Positions 15,949-24,442 of a DNA stretch of 42,997 nt are shown in pieces. Within the stretch, counting starts at the first letter, position 1. Each line of letters starts with the position of its first letter. The stretch is from an uncultured Lachnospiraceae bacterium. Its GTDB lineage: Bacteria > Bacillota_A > Clostridia > Lachnospirales > Lachnospiraceae. The stretch is from assembly GCA_910577835.1 (NCBI GenBank), contig CAJTOU010000029.1:1-42997 (forward strand), given 5' to 3'. The position numbers and the translations under genes are program-made. The notes beneath the pieces were generated by a model. The model did not search any database and was not told the DNA's origin. It saw only the letters and a list, made by a program, of their open reading frames with translations.

Positions 15949-15969
15949 AAAGAAGGGACAGAAAAGATT

Positions 15970-16908
15970 ATGAAGATTAAGAATGGAACTGTCTGGAGAG
16001 ATACGCAGGGAAATACATTACATGCGCATGGCGGCTGTATTATAAAATATAAAGACGTGTATTACTGGTATGGGGAAAACAGACTGGACAATATTTATGT
16101 AAGCTGCTATTCCTCAAAGGATTTGGTAAACTGGACGTTCTGCAATCATGTGCTGACAGCGGATTCAAAAACAGAGGAAATTCGGGTGCGCGCAGATTTA
16201 CAGCTTAGAAATGAAGAAGGCGGAAAGGTTAATATTGAAAGACCGAAGGTATTGTATCACAAGGAGTCAGGAAAATTTGTGATGTGGATGCATTATGAAA
16301 ATGGGAAGGATTACTGCTGTGCGGCTGCGGCTGTTGCGACCTGCGATACACCGACAGGAGATTTTGTTTATCATGGAAGCTTTAATCCTTACGGATATAT
16401 GTCAAGGGACTGCACACTCTTTGAAGATGATGACAGAGCATATTTTTTGTCTTCTTCAAGAAATAATGCAGATATGCACATGTATCTTCTTCAGGATGAT
16501 TTGATGAATGTAGAACGGCTTACTGCTGCCTTCTGGCAGGGAGAATACAGGGAAGCTCCGGCACTTGTAAAAAAAGACAATCTATATTATCTGTTTTCCT
16601 CCTTTTGTACCGGATGGGCTCCGAATCAGGGAAAATATGCGAAGACAGACTGCCTTGAAAAAGGGTTTGGAAGAATGAAAGAAATAGGAGATGAGACTAC
16701 CTATCATTCACAGCCTGCGTTTATTTTGAAGCTGGAAGGAAAAGAAGCTGTTTCATATATATATGTTGGGGACAGATGGAATGGAGAAAATTATCATGAT
16801 TCCCGTTATGTATGGTATCCGCTGATATTTCATGAGAATGGAAATGCGGAGCTTGTGGAATGTGAAGAACTGGATATTGATGTGGAGACCGGAAAGATTC
16901 GCTATTAA
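15970..16908 (+). CDS. GH43 family glycosidase (galactanase/arabinosidase-like)
   Basis: 312 residues with no signal peptide, a single five-bladed propeller without a carbohydrate-binding module. The start, GTVWRDTQGNTLHAHGGCIIKYKDVYYWYGENR in outline (residues 5-37), is typical of GH43 members near subfamilies 24/34, which include exo-beta-1,3-galactanases and related galactosidases. RPKVLYHKESGKF, SRDCTLFEDDDRAYFL and REAPALVKKDNLYYLFSS (Glu195) mark successive blades; Glu195 is the expected general acid. Activity cannot be fixed from sequence alone. It lies 21 bp after GH127, so both probably work on intracellular arabinogalactan-type fragments. No transporter is adjacent. Confidence 0.82.
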   Translation: MKIKNGTVWRDTQGNTLHAHGGCIIKYKDVYYWYGENRLDNIYVSCYSSKDLVNWTFCNHVLTADSKTEEIRVRADLQLRNEEGGKVNIERPKVLYHKESGKFVMWMHYENGKDYCCAAAAVATCDTPTGDFVYHGSFNPYGYMSRDCTLFEDDDRAYFLSSSRNNADMHMYLLQDDLMNVERLTAAFWQGEYREAPALVKKDNLYYLFSSFCTGWAPNQGKYAKTDCLEKGFGRMKEIGDETTYHSQPAFILKLEGKEAVSYIYVGDRWNGENYHDSRYVWYPLIFHENGNAELVECEELDIDVETGKIRY

Positions 16909-16910
16909 TA

Positions 16911-16948
16911 CAGCGGCGGGTGGAATACTGCTTGTATTCTGCCCGCTG
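16911..16948 (+). terminator. GC-rich hairpin after the GH43 gene
   Basis: CAGCGG...GAATAC (16911-16928) pairs with GTATTC..CCCGCTG (16934-16948) with a 3-nt bulge and G-U pairs. There is no clear T tract, so it may be a weak terminator or an mRNA 3' stabiliser. Confidence 0.5.
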
Positions 16949-16984
16949 ATATAGTATATTATAAGAAAATGAAAGGAGACGAAA

Positions 16985-18037
16985 ATGAATAAAAAGTTTT
17001 TAAGACCAGAGTGGCAGCAGCTTTTGGAGGAAGAACGCAAAGATTTGCTGAAGCAGATAGGAGAGCGTTATGGAATGAAGTTAAAAAAATATGCTCATTT
17101 TTCACGTTATGGACAGGAATTGGATACGGCGGTTTATCTTTATCAGGACAGTGAGTTTGTGTTTGTTCCGGGAGATACCGTTACTCTGGGGTATGATTAT
17201 ACCGCGGTAAAATTTGATGTACAGAGCAAAGCGGCGCTCTATGAGGAAGTGGATTCCATGGAGGGTCTGATTGATGAGGAGTTTTTTGGGGATGAGAGTG
17301 AGTATGAGGAAGAACAACTGGAAAGGTATATACAAAAGGCAGAAGCATTTGGAATAGGTGAACAGCTAAGAGATAATTATCTGAAAGTGTCGTTTACCCC
17401 TGTACGACAGGCCAAGATTGGACCAATGCTTGTAGAGCGAAAAGTTTCTGACCCGTTCTGGAAGCCGGTTTCACTAGAGGACCCTCTTATCACGGAAAAG
17501 TTTGACAAAGAACTGAAAGAATTTAAAAAAGGGAGTTCCCGCATGCATACTTATGTCGGTATCATACGCTTTATTCGTGAAGGCAATCAGGAGAGCAGCA
17601 TCAGGGCAGAACGCTGTGAGTTAATCAGTCGGGAAGAGCTGATAAAGCAGCTTGAGGATAAAAATTTTTCGCTTCTTACAGAAGATGAATGGGAGTATCT
17701 GTGCGGTGGGGGTTGCAGGACTCTGTTTCCATGGGGAGAGAGTTTTTATAATGAGCTTATGGCAGATAAAAAGGGAATTAAGAATTTGGAAAAACCGAAC
17801 TTTTTTGGATTGTTGATTGCGTATGACTCTTATCAGATGGAAGTATTGCTTGATAAAGGCTTCAAAGGTGGAGATGGTGGAGTATCGTGCTGTGGGGGAT
17901 ATCCTGCCATGGCCTGTCTTACGGCTTCTCCTTATTTTACACCTGATTTTATGCTGGAAGAGGAAGAAGTGGACAGTTTCATGGAGGATTATAATTTTAT
18001 CCGCAGGGTGATTCGTGTCACAGATTACGAGGAATAA
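16985..18037 (+). CDS. FGE-like domain protein, paralogue A
   Basis: 350 residues, no signal or membrane segment. It has a conserved N-terminal half (LRPEWQQL, FSRYGQELDTAVYL, FVFVPGDTVTLGYD) shared with the next gene, an acidic middle, and a C-terminal half resembling formylglycine-generating enzyme/SUMF1-type domains: LTEDEWEYLCGGGCRTLFPWGES, then PNFFGLLIAYDSYQMEV, GFKGGDGG, and a final IRRVIRV. These line up with the usual LPTEAEWEYAARGG, PWG, PNxFGLYDMxGNVWE and RGGS elements. The order and spacing agree, but the identity is modest. SCC lies just after GGDGG, in the region where FGE keeps active-site cysteines. Function unknown. AAAGGAGA precedes the ATG. Confidence 0.6.
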   Translation: MNKKFLRPEWQQLLEEERKDLLKQIGERYGMKLKKYAHFSRYGQELDTAVYLYQDSEFVFVPGDTVTLGYDYTAVKFDVQSKAALYEEVDSMEGLIDEEFFGDESEYEEEQLERYIQKAEAFGIGEQLRDNYLKVSFTPVRQAKIGPMLVERKVSDPFWKPVSLEDPLITEKFDKELKEFKKGSSRMHTYVGIIRFIREGNQESSIRAERCELISREELIKQLEDKNFSLLTEDEWEYLCGGGCRTLFPWGESFYNELMADKKGIKNLEKPNFFGLLIAYDSYQMEVLLDKGFKGGDGGVSCCGGYPAMACLTASPYFTPDFMLEEEEVDSFMEDYNFIRRVIRVTDYEE

Positions 18038-18075
18038 TTGCGGAAAAGCTATAAAAATAAGGATATAATATAAAG

Positions 18076-19017
18076 ATGAATAATAAATTATTAAGGCCAA
18101 ACTGGCAGAAGCTTTCAGAAACGGAGCGCAGAGATATTCTGAAAAATATCGGAGAACATTACGGAATGTGTTTGCAGGAATATGTTACTTTTTCGCGTTA
18201 TGGGCAGGAGACTTCAACAGCAGTGTATGTCTGCAAAGAGAAAGAGTTTGTATTTGTTCCGGGAGACAATGTGACTCTGGGATATGATGCCATGAATACG
18301 GAGATGGATTTGCCAAGCAGAGGCGCTCTTTATGAAGAGATGAGTTATAATGATGAAGAGATAGAAAAATTACATAAGCAAATAGAAGAAAAATACAGAT
18401 ATCCGTCTGACAAGGAAGAACTTGCAGATTATGCGAAAAGAATGGAGGAGCTTGGAGCATTGGAGATTTTGAAAGAGAGAATGCTGAAAAATATGTTTAC
18501 TCCCGTGCGGCAGGCAGAGATTGGACCAATGCTTGTAGAATGTCGGACAAATGAAGTAGATGTGGATGCAGTCTATACAGATATGGAGGAGTCTGATGGG
18601 GAAGGCTTTTATGGGCGTGAAATACTGATTCAGCAGATAGAAAAGGAGGGCTTTTCAATTCCAACAAAAGATGAATGGGAGTATCTTTGTGGCGGAGGCT
18701 GCCGGACAATGTTTGCATGGGGAGACAGCTTTTTTGAGGAATGTTTTGGAGATAAAGACGATATATATGATTTGAAAGAAGAGATAGAAGAAAAGCCGAA
18801 TTTCTTTGGATTATTTATTGCGCAGGATTCTTATGAAATGGAAATTGTGCAAGGTGGAGGCTTTAAGGGTGGAGACGGCGGCTGCGCAAGCTGTGGTGGT
18901 TTTGATGCTCTGGACAGTCTGAATTATTCACCCTATGTAAATGATGACTGGGAAGATGAGGAGGATATGCTGGAAGGCGCTTATATTCGCAGAGTCATCA
19001 GAATTATGGAATCTTAA
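18076..19017 (+). CDS. FGE-like domain protein, paralogue B
   Basis: 313 residues. It is a tandem duplicate of the gene 38 bp upstream: the same start (LRPNWQKLSETERRDILKNIGEHYGM in outline), FSRYGQE, FVFVPGDNVTLGYD, FTPVRQAEIGPMLVE, then the FGE-like half with IPTKDEWEYLCGGGCRTMFAWGDS, KPNFFGLFIAQDSYEMEI and GGFKGGDGGCASCGGF. Compared with A it lacks about 35 residues in the middle linker. The shared PTKDEWEYLCGGG and GGDGG-plus-cysteine elements are kept while the linkers diverge, so the FGE-like half is under selection. No clear partner gene, sulfatase or toxin lies alongside. Function unknown; a ligand- or substrate-binding role for the FGE-like fold is equally possible. Confidence 0.6.
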   Translation: MNNKLLRPNWQKLSETERRDILKNIGEHYGMCLQEYVTFSRYGQETSTAVYVCKEKEFVFVPGDNVTLGYDAMNTEMDLPSRGALYEEMSYNDEEIEKLHKQIEEKYRYPSDKEELADYAKRMEELGALEILKERMLKNMFTPVRQAEIGPMLVECRTNEVDVDAVYTDMEESDGEGFYGREILIQQIEKEGFSIPTKDEWEYLCGGGCRTMFAWGDSFFEECFGDKDDIYDLKEEIEEKPNFFGLFIAQDSYEMEIVQGGGFKGGDGGCASCGGFDALDSLNYSPYVNDDWEDEEDMLEGAYIRRVIRIMES

Positions 19018-19051
19018 ATTTTTTGTTAATGTGGAATATTTATAAATATGC

Positions 19052-19080
19052 TGGACAGAACACAAAAAATAAATTATAAT
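19052..19080 (+). promoter_or_regulatory. Sigma-A promoter of the chemoreceptor gene
   Basis: TGGACA (19052-19057), 17-bp spacer, TATAAT (19075-19080). The ~95-nt leader has a hairpin (TCACAGT 19101-19107 / ACTGTGA 19132-19138) before the GTAGGAGG at 19161-19168. Confidence 0.7.
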
Positions 19081-19180
19081 GAAATAAGCTTTCATAGTTC
19101 TCACAGTAAACGGGTTTTCTTTTGGATAAGAACTGTGAATTGCAGTTATTTTGATAATATGTAGGAGGACAAAATTTAAG

Positions 19181-20929
19181 ATGAAGAACCTGAAAATTGG
19201 AGTGAAGCTGCTGGTGACATTTATGATTATTATTGTGTTGTTTTGTGTAACTGTTATCGTGGCTACAAATGGGTTAAAGAAAAACGCAGACAGATACTCG
19301 GAGTTTTATCATGTCGGCTATCAGATTACTAACAGGGTAATGAGCATGCGCCGTGGACTGCAGATGATTGTGAAAGACCTTGCATTTGTTACAATGGAGG
19401 ATGATGATAGTAAAAAAGATACATATCTGAAGGATGCCGATAAAGAGATGGCCGGTATGGAAGAAAATGCAAGATGGGTATATGAAAACTTTCAGGAGGA
19501 TTCTGGACTGCTGAATCAGTTTTCCGAGTATGTAACAAGGGCAGTAGAGCTTCAGGAAAAAATAATTAAGCTTGCAGAAACCGACATGCAGGGAGCGCAG
19601 GATATGCTGCTTAGTGAATATCAACCTTTGGTGGATCAGGCAGTGGCTACTCTTATAAAAATAAGTGAGGTAGCTGAAAATAATGCAGAAGTAAATTATC
19701 AGGATACCGTCAGCATGCAGAAACGGCTGGTTGCGATACAGCTTGGTCTTGCAGGAGGAGCACTTGTTATTACGCTGATACTTTCTTTATATCTGACAAG
19801 AGCAATTACGCGTCCGCTTCATCAGCTTGAAAAGTCTGCGAAAAAGATTGTAACTGGTGATTTTGACATTGATGTAAATTATGTATCCAGAGATGAGCTT
19901 GGCAGTCTTGCCAGTGCATTTAAAAGTATGACGGGTATTTTGAATGATGTTGTCTCGGATGCATCCAGACTTCTTGAAGAAATGTCAAATGGCAATTTTG
20001 ATGTGCGTACAAGAGCGGAAAATCGATATGTAGGTAATTTTCAAGGCCTGCTGCTGTCTATCAGAAAGCTGAATCGTGATTTAAGCATGACATTGGGGCA
20101 GATTAATCAGAGCGCTGACCAGGTTGCCTCAAGGGCAAATCAGGTATCCGGCGGAGCACAGTCGCTTTCACAGGGAGCAACAGAGCAGGCAGCTTCTGTG
20201 GAAGAGCTTGCATCCACAATTGCAGGTATTTCACAGCAGGTTAAAAATACAGCGGAAAATGCAGCAGAGGCGAGAACGCAGTCCAGTCTTGCCGGTGATG
20301 AGGTTGAAAAATGTAATCAGCAGATGCAGGATATGACTAACGCAATGGCAGAAATTACACATACCTCCAATCAGATTGGAAAAATTATAAAGACAATCGA
20401 AGAAATCGCATTCCAGACAAATATACTAGCGTTAAATGCAGCAGTAGAAGCAACGCGTGCCGGTGCAGCAGGCAAGGGCTTTTCAGTAGTGGCAGAGGAA
20501 GTGCGCAGTCTTGCCGCAAAGAGTTCAGAGGCTTCCAAAGATACGGCGGATTTAATTGAAAGTTCTATTGGAGCTGTGGCACGTGGTACAAATATTGCAA
20601 ATGCAACGGCAGAGTCTCTGATAAAAGTAGTAGAAGAGGTACGTTCCACATCCTCTTTGGTAGAGCAGATTGCAGATGCGGCAGAAGAGCAGGCTGGTGC
20701 TGTGGAACAGGTAACTTTGGGTGTGGACCAGATTTCAAGTGTGGTGCTGGTAACATCTGCTACGGCAGAAGAAAGCGCTGCTGCCAGTGAGGAGCTTTCC
20801 AGTCAGGCGGATACGTTGAAGAATCTTGTAGCAAAGTTCAGACTTCGTCAGGACTATGTGGCAAAAATTGCAAATAATCAGCCTAATTATATGAATACAT
20901 CATCGAATGGAATAAATATTAATCTGTAA
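19181..20929 (+). CDS. Methyl-accepting chemotaxis protein
   Basis: 582 residues from ATG 19181, preceded by GTAGGAGG; an in-frame TTG at 19151 lies before that site. TM1 (about residues 6-30), an extracellular four-helix-bundle type sensor of about 150 residues, TM2 (about 180-205), HAMP (to about 255), then the cytoplasmic coiled-coil signalling domain. The hairpin tip reads EIAFQTNILALNAAVEATRAG, the invariant contact site for CheA/CheW. It detects an outside stimulus and controls CheA kinase, implying a motile organism. The ligand is unknown. It is monocistronic, with promoter at 19052 and terminator at 20959. Confidence 0.95.
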   Translation: MKNLKIGVKLLVTFMIIIVLFCVTVIVATNGLKKNADRYSEFYHVGYQITNRVMSMRRGLQMIVKDLAFVTMEDDDSKKDTYLKDADKEMAGMEENARWVYENFQEDSGLLNQFSEYVTRAVELQEKIIKLAETDMQGAQDMLLSEYQPLVDQAVATLIKISEVAENNAEVNYQDTVSMQKRLVAIQLGLAGGALVITLILSLYLTRAITRPLHQLEKSAKKIVTGDFDIDVNYVSRDELGSLASAFKSMTGILNDVVSDASRLLEEMSNGNFDVRTRAENRYVGNFQGLLLSIRKLNRDLSMTLGQINQSADQVASRANQVSGGAQSLSQGATEQAASVEELASTIAGISQQVKNTAENAAEARTQSSLAGDEVEKCNQQMQDMTNAMAEITHTSNQIGKIIKTIEEIAFQTNILALNAAVEATRAGAAGKGFSVVAEEVRSLAAKSSEASKDTADLIESSIGAVARGTNIANATAESLIKVVEEVRSTSSLVEQIADAAEEQAGAVEQVTLGVDQISSVVLVTSATAEESAAASEELSSQADTLKNLVAKFRLRQDYVAKIANNQPNYMNTSSNGININL

Positions 20930-20958
20930 CAAATAAATCTATATTTGAAAGTTTGGAA

Positions 20959-20990
20959 AAAGAAGTCAGGCGGGCAGCTCTGGCTTCTTT
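20959..20990 (+). terminator. Terminator after the chemoreceptor gene
   Basis: AAAGAAGTCAG (20959-20969) pairs with CTGGCTTCTTT (20980-20990), one G-U pair, 10-nt loop; the T-rich end provides the release tract. Confidence 0.75.
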
Positions 20991-21148
20991 CACTTTACAA
21001 AAGACCTGTTGATTTTTTGCTTCACATTTATATATTTTTTTGTTAAAATATAGTTATTGTTTGATTGTATTTTCTATAAAAAATTAAGAAGATAAGAAAA
21101 CCGGCAGAATCCATAAAACAAATGAGATATAAGGAAAGAAGGTGTATT

Positions 21149-22897
21149 ATGACATATAAGGAAAAAGCAGAGCAGCTTCTGCATCAGCAGTATCATTGTT
21201 CACAGGCACTATTTGGAGCATTTGCGGAGGATTTTGGATTGGATTTAAAAACAGCATTTAAAATCAGTACATGCTTTGGCGGAGGAATGCGTCAGGGAGG
21301 AATCTGTGGCTGTATTACGGCTTCCATGATGGTGCTTGGAATGGCTCTGGGATTTTATGATGCGCAGGATAAGGAGCGGGAGATTTACGGAAATCAAAAG
21401 ACGAATGAGTTTATCAGGCTTTTTATGGAAAGAATGGACGGTGTTGTGAATTGTCGTGATATTTTGGGAAAAGATATTTCCAAACCGGAAGAACTGGCAA
21501 TAATTCGCGGCGAGGGTCTTATTCTTCAAAAATGCCCGAAAGCAATGAGTGTAAGTATTGAGATACTGGAAAATATGTTAAAGGAGTATCTGAAAAATAT
21601 ACAGGAAACCAGCATTAGTCCGGAGGATATTCCAGAAGATGAAGAAATGCAGAGCATATTGAAAACTCTCAGCAGACGGCGGCGTTTCAGAAGAAATGTA
21701 AATAATCTGATTTTTTCATCTTCCATGGAAATTGCTTTTATCCAGTTTGATATCCGTAAATTTAAAATTATTAATGATTTGTATGGAGAAAAGTTTGGTG
21801 ATGAAATTCTGGACTTTGTAACCAGACAGCTTCAGGCAAATTGTCATGACAGACAGTTTTATATCAATCTTCGCAGTGATGTATTTATGGTGGTTACAGA
21901 ATATGACAAAGAGGAAGAACTGGTGGAATTTATACACAGACTGGATGAAAAAATCAGTTCTTTTAAGGATGTAAAACTGCATATGTCCTATGGAGTATAT
22001 ACCATAGAGGATAAGGAGATGGAACTGCGTCAGATGGAGGACAGGGCGGCTATGGCAAGAAAAGCTTCCAAGGATAATATTTTAACTAATATTTTGTTTT
22101 ATAAAGAGCAGTTTAAAATTTCTCTGTATAACCGTAAATTTATCGAGGAAAATATGCAGGCAGCGATTACAGAGCGGCAGTTTATGATGTATTTGCAACC
22201 GAAATACAGTATTGCCAAAAATGAAATTATAGGAGCAGAGGCGCTGGTGCGCTGGAGGCATCCACAGAGGGGAATGATATATCCAGACCAGTTTATTCCT
22301 GTAATTGAGGAAAACGGCTTTATAAGAAAAGTGGATTATTATATATGGACAGAGGCATGCCGGTTTATCAAGCGATGTGAGAAGGCAGGTATTACAACCT
22401 GTCCGGTGTCTGTCAATGTCTCAAGAGTTCATTTGAAGGACAATGAATGTATCGAGGTGCTTGCTGATTTGATAAAAGATTACGGGATTCCAAAATCCCT
22501 TCTGGAGCTGGAAATTACAGAGACAGAGAATGACCAGCAAATCAGTCTGAAAGCTCTGAAACTGAAAGAGGAAGGATTTACACTGCTGATGGATGATTTT
22601 GGAAGCGGATATTCTTCACTGAATATTCTTCTGGAAACGCCTTTTGATGTAATCAAGCTGGATAAAAAATTTATGGAAAATATGATGGTTTCGGGAAAAG
22701 GACGCTTAATACTGGAACAGGTGGTTTCCATGGCCAATAAGCTTGAGCTTGGGCTTCTGGCAGAAGGCGTGGAGACTAAGGAACAGATTGAACTGCTTGA
22801 GAGTATCGGGTGTGACCAAGTGCAGGGATATTATTATGCAAAGCCGATGCCGGAGGATGAGTTTTTTGAACTGCTTTTAAAGCAGGAGCACAGATAA
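21149..22897 (+). CDS. C_GCxxG_C_C redox domain fused to degenerate GGDEF and EAL
   Basis: 582 residues from ATG 21149 (GGAAAGAAGG upstream; an ATG at 21122 precedes that site). Residues 1-150 match the C_GCxxG_C_C family of putative redox or metal-binding proteins: HCSQALFGAF, STCFGGGMRQGGICGC, then later CRDIL and KCP cysteines. Residues ~180-300 are a GGDEF fold in which the GGDEF motif is replaced by RSDVF (242-246), so no cyclase activity is expected. Residues ~335-580 are EAL: EAL at 364-366, SVNVSR, ELEITE, MDDFGSGYSS, DVIKLDK, LAEGVE and QGYYYAKPM, all catalytic positions apparently intact. It should hydrolyse c-di-GMP under control of redox state or metal binding. Cytoplasmic, no membrane segment. 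Confidence 0.88.
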   Translation: MTYKEKAEQLLHQQYHCSQALFGAFAEDFGLDLKTAFKISTCFGGGMRQGGICGCITASMMVLGMALGFYDAQDKEREIYGNQKTNEFIRLFMERMDGVVNCRDILGKDISKPEELAIIRGEGLILQKCPKAMSVSIEILENMLKEYLKNIQETSISPEDIPEDEEMQSILKTLSRRRRFRRNVNNLIFSSSMEIAFIQFDIRKFKIINDLYGEKFGDEILDFVTRQLQANCHDRQFYINLRSDVFMVVTEYDKEEELVEFIHRLDEKISSFKDVKLHMSYGVYTIEDKEMELRQMEDRAAMARKASKDNILTNILFYKEQFKISLYNRKFIEENMQAAITERQFMMYLQPKYSIAKNEIIGAEALVRWRHPQRGMIYPDQFIPVIEENGFIRKVDYYIWTEACRFIKRCEKAGITTCPVSVNVSRVHLKDNECIEVLADLIKDYGIPKSLLELEITETENDQQISLKALKLKEEGFTLLMDDFGSGYSSLNILLETPFDVIKLDKKFMENMMVSGKGRLILEQVVSMANKLELGLLAEGVETKEQIELLESIGCDQVQGYYYAKPMPEDEFFELLLKQEHR

Positions 22898-22902
22898 GTA
22901 AG

Positions 22903-22933
22903 AAGAGGGGAGTATATGGAAATACTTCCTCTT
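22903..22933 (+). terminator. Hairpin after the EAL gene
   Basis: AAGAGGGGAGTA (22903-22914) pairs with TACTTCCTCTT (22923-22933) with one bulged G. The T tract is poor, so termination may be partial. It lies before the next operon's promoter. Confidence 0.55.
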
Positions 22934-22954
22934 AAACTTTAAGGGAATTTTTAG

Positions 22955-22983
22955 TTGCATTGTCATCAATTATTGGTTATAAT
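22955..22983 (+). promoter_or_regulatory. Sigma-A promoter of the cdaA operon
   Basis: TTGCAT (22955-22960), 17-bp spacer, TATAAT (22978-22983), about 60 bases before the ATG at 23052. No other clear promoter is seen up to glmM, so it may serve the whole cdaA-cdaR-glmM run. Confidence 0.7.
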
Positions 22984-23051
22984 ATGTTAGATTGGGGTGG
23001 AATCTCACACCATTTCACTATAATTTTGATAACCATACTGGGAGGCATGGC

Positions 23052-23495
23052 ATGCTTAACGAAAAGAAAATTGCCCTGATGACAAAAATGGCAATCTACG
23101 AACAGGGGGAAGGAAAAAAGAGTCTTCCCATGAGCAAATACTACCGTTCAGACTATATCAGCCTTAGAATTATCAATACTGTTATTGTAACTACTATTGC
23201 ATTCTTTTTGATAGTAGGGCTGGCAGTTCTGGTAAATGTAGAGAAGCTTCTGGATGAGCTTGTATCCATGGACCTTATGAAAATCGGCAAGAATATTCTG
23301 ATTGCATATATTGTTGTAATTATATTTCAGACAGCCATGACATATATCGTATATTCTTATCGTTTTAAAAAATACAGAAAGGGCCTGAATGAGTATAATG
23401 GTAGCCTGAAAAAACTCTATGCCATAAATAAACAGGAGAGCAGACAGGCACACAGTCAGGGAGGATTAGAAGATGAACAGCCTATTGAAGATTAG
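23052..23495 (+). CDS. Small two-helix membrane protein of the cdaA operon
   Basis: 147 residues from ATG 23052 (GGGAGG 6 bases upstream); longer in-frame starts from 22992 lack a site. The N-terminus (LNEKKIALMTKMAIYEQGEGKKSLPMSKYYRSDYISL in outline) is hydrophilic and basic, then two membrane helices (about residues 40-62 and 82-102) and a charged C-terminus ending in LEDEQPIED. I do not recognise a named family. It overlaps the next gene by 23 bp, so the two are translated together, and both precede cdaA. A link to c-di-AMP signalling or cell-envelope synthesis is suggested by position only. Confidence 0.7.
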   Translation: MLNEKKIALMTKMAIYEQGEGKKSLPMSKYYRSDYISLRIINTVIVTTIAFFLIVGLAVLVNVEKLLDELVSMDLMKIGKNILIAYIVVIIFQTAMTYIVYSYRFKKYRKGLNEYNGSLKKLYAINKQESRQAHSQGGLEDEQPIED

Positions 23496-24393
23496 AGAAT
23501 GGTACGCACAGATGTACAGCCAATATGGAGTAGCGATAGATACAGCGGTAAAATTTCTGGGTGCATTTCTGTCAGTGATAATGATAAATTCCAGCATTGG
23601 TACAATGTCGATTCTGAAAAATCCGGCAGTAATATTAGCTGTCTGTGTACTGTGTGCAGTATTGCCAAAAAGTCTTATGGTTCTGCTGCTTGCAGTATTT
23701 ATTGTTGCGCATATCTATGCCATATCACTGGAAACCGCAGCATTTGTACTTGCAGTACTGCTTATTATGTTTATGCTGTATTTCCGTTTTTCCGCGGGAG
23801 ACAGCTTTGTATTAATACTGCTGCCGGTATTGTTTTTATTAAAAATTCCATTTATTATCCCGATTGCTCTGGGACTTCTGGCTACGCCATTTTCTATGGT
23901 TTCCGCAGCGTTTGGCACAATTGTGTATTTTATTATAGACTATATCAGTACAAACAAAGCGGATATGATGGCGGTTGGAACAGAAGGATTAAGTATTATG
24001 TCTGATATGGCAAGGAAGGTTTTTACCAATCAGTCCATGTATTTAATTATTATTGCCTTTTCGGTAGTGATAACGACAGTCTATGTGATAAAAAAGCTGT
24101 CAGCGCCTTATTCGTGGCAGATAGCTGTCGGTGCCGGAATTGTCACAAATCTTGTAATTTTGATTATTGGAACAATAAAGTTTGGCGTCAATGATGTATT
24201 TTCCATGGCGGCGATTATAGTAGGTGATATTGTCAGCCTGCTTTTGGGAGTTCTGATTTGTTTTATGGTGCATAATGTAGATTATACCCGAACAGAGCAT
24301 ACACAGTTTGAGGATGACGATTATTATTATTATGTAAAAGTTGTTCCAAAGTTAAAATCGGAGGGAAAAGGCAGAAAAAGAAGAAGGCGTTAA
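23473..24393 (+). CDS. Polytopic membrane protein of the cdaA operon, function unknown
   Basis: 306 residues with about eight or nine membrane helices spread over residues 20-265. The C-terminal tail is cytoplasmic-looking: an acidic/aromatic patch (DDDYYYYVKVV) followed by a basic end, KGRKRRRR. Its start overlaps the previous gene by 23 bp; GGGAGG lies 8 bases before its ATG. I recognise no transporter or enzyme motif. Together with the preceding two-helix protein it forms a pair just upstream of cdaA, a membrane-bound cyclase, and might be a membrane partner of CdaA or CdaR. A 96-bp gap with a short tandem repeat separates it from cdaA. Confidence 0.7.
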   Translation: MNSLLKIREWYAQMYSQYGVAIDTAVKFLGAFLSVIMINSSIGTMSILKNPAVILAVCVLCAVLPKSLMVLLLAVFIVAHIYAISLETAAFVLAVLLIMFMLYFRFSAGDSFVLILLPVLFLLKIPFIIPIALGLLATPFSMVSAAFGTIVYFIIDYISTNKADMMAVGTEGLSIMSDMARKVFTNQSMYLIIIAFSVVITTVYVIKKLSAPYSWQIAVGAGIVTNLVILIIGTIKFGVNDVFSMAAIIVGDIVSLLLGVLICFMVHNVDYTRTEHTQFEDDDYYYYVKVVPKLKSEGKGRKRRRR

Positions 24394-24412
24394 AAGTGGG
24401 AATAATATAAGA

Positions 24413-24442
24413 GGAAATAGTGTAATAGGAAATAGTATAAGC
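24413..24442. repeat. Two tandem 15-bp copies in the gap before cdaA
   Basis: GGAAATAGTGTAATA (24413-24427) and GGAAATAGTATAAGC (24428-24442) agree at 12 of 15 positions; looser related sequence continues to about 24470. No gene or terminator is seen in this 96-bp gap. Confidence 0.4.

Noticed and set aside
19105..19128. Sigma-D (flagellar) promoter before the chemoreceptor gene
   Set aside because: TAAA followed by TTGGATAA is present, but the spacing is too short and the -10 matches only 5 of 8; the sigma-A promoter at 19052-19080 is far better.
21845..21910. Active diguanylate cyclase site in the redox-EAL protein
   Set aside because: The GGDEF motif is replaced by RSDVF; a regulatory GTP-binding role cannot be excluded.
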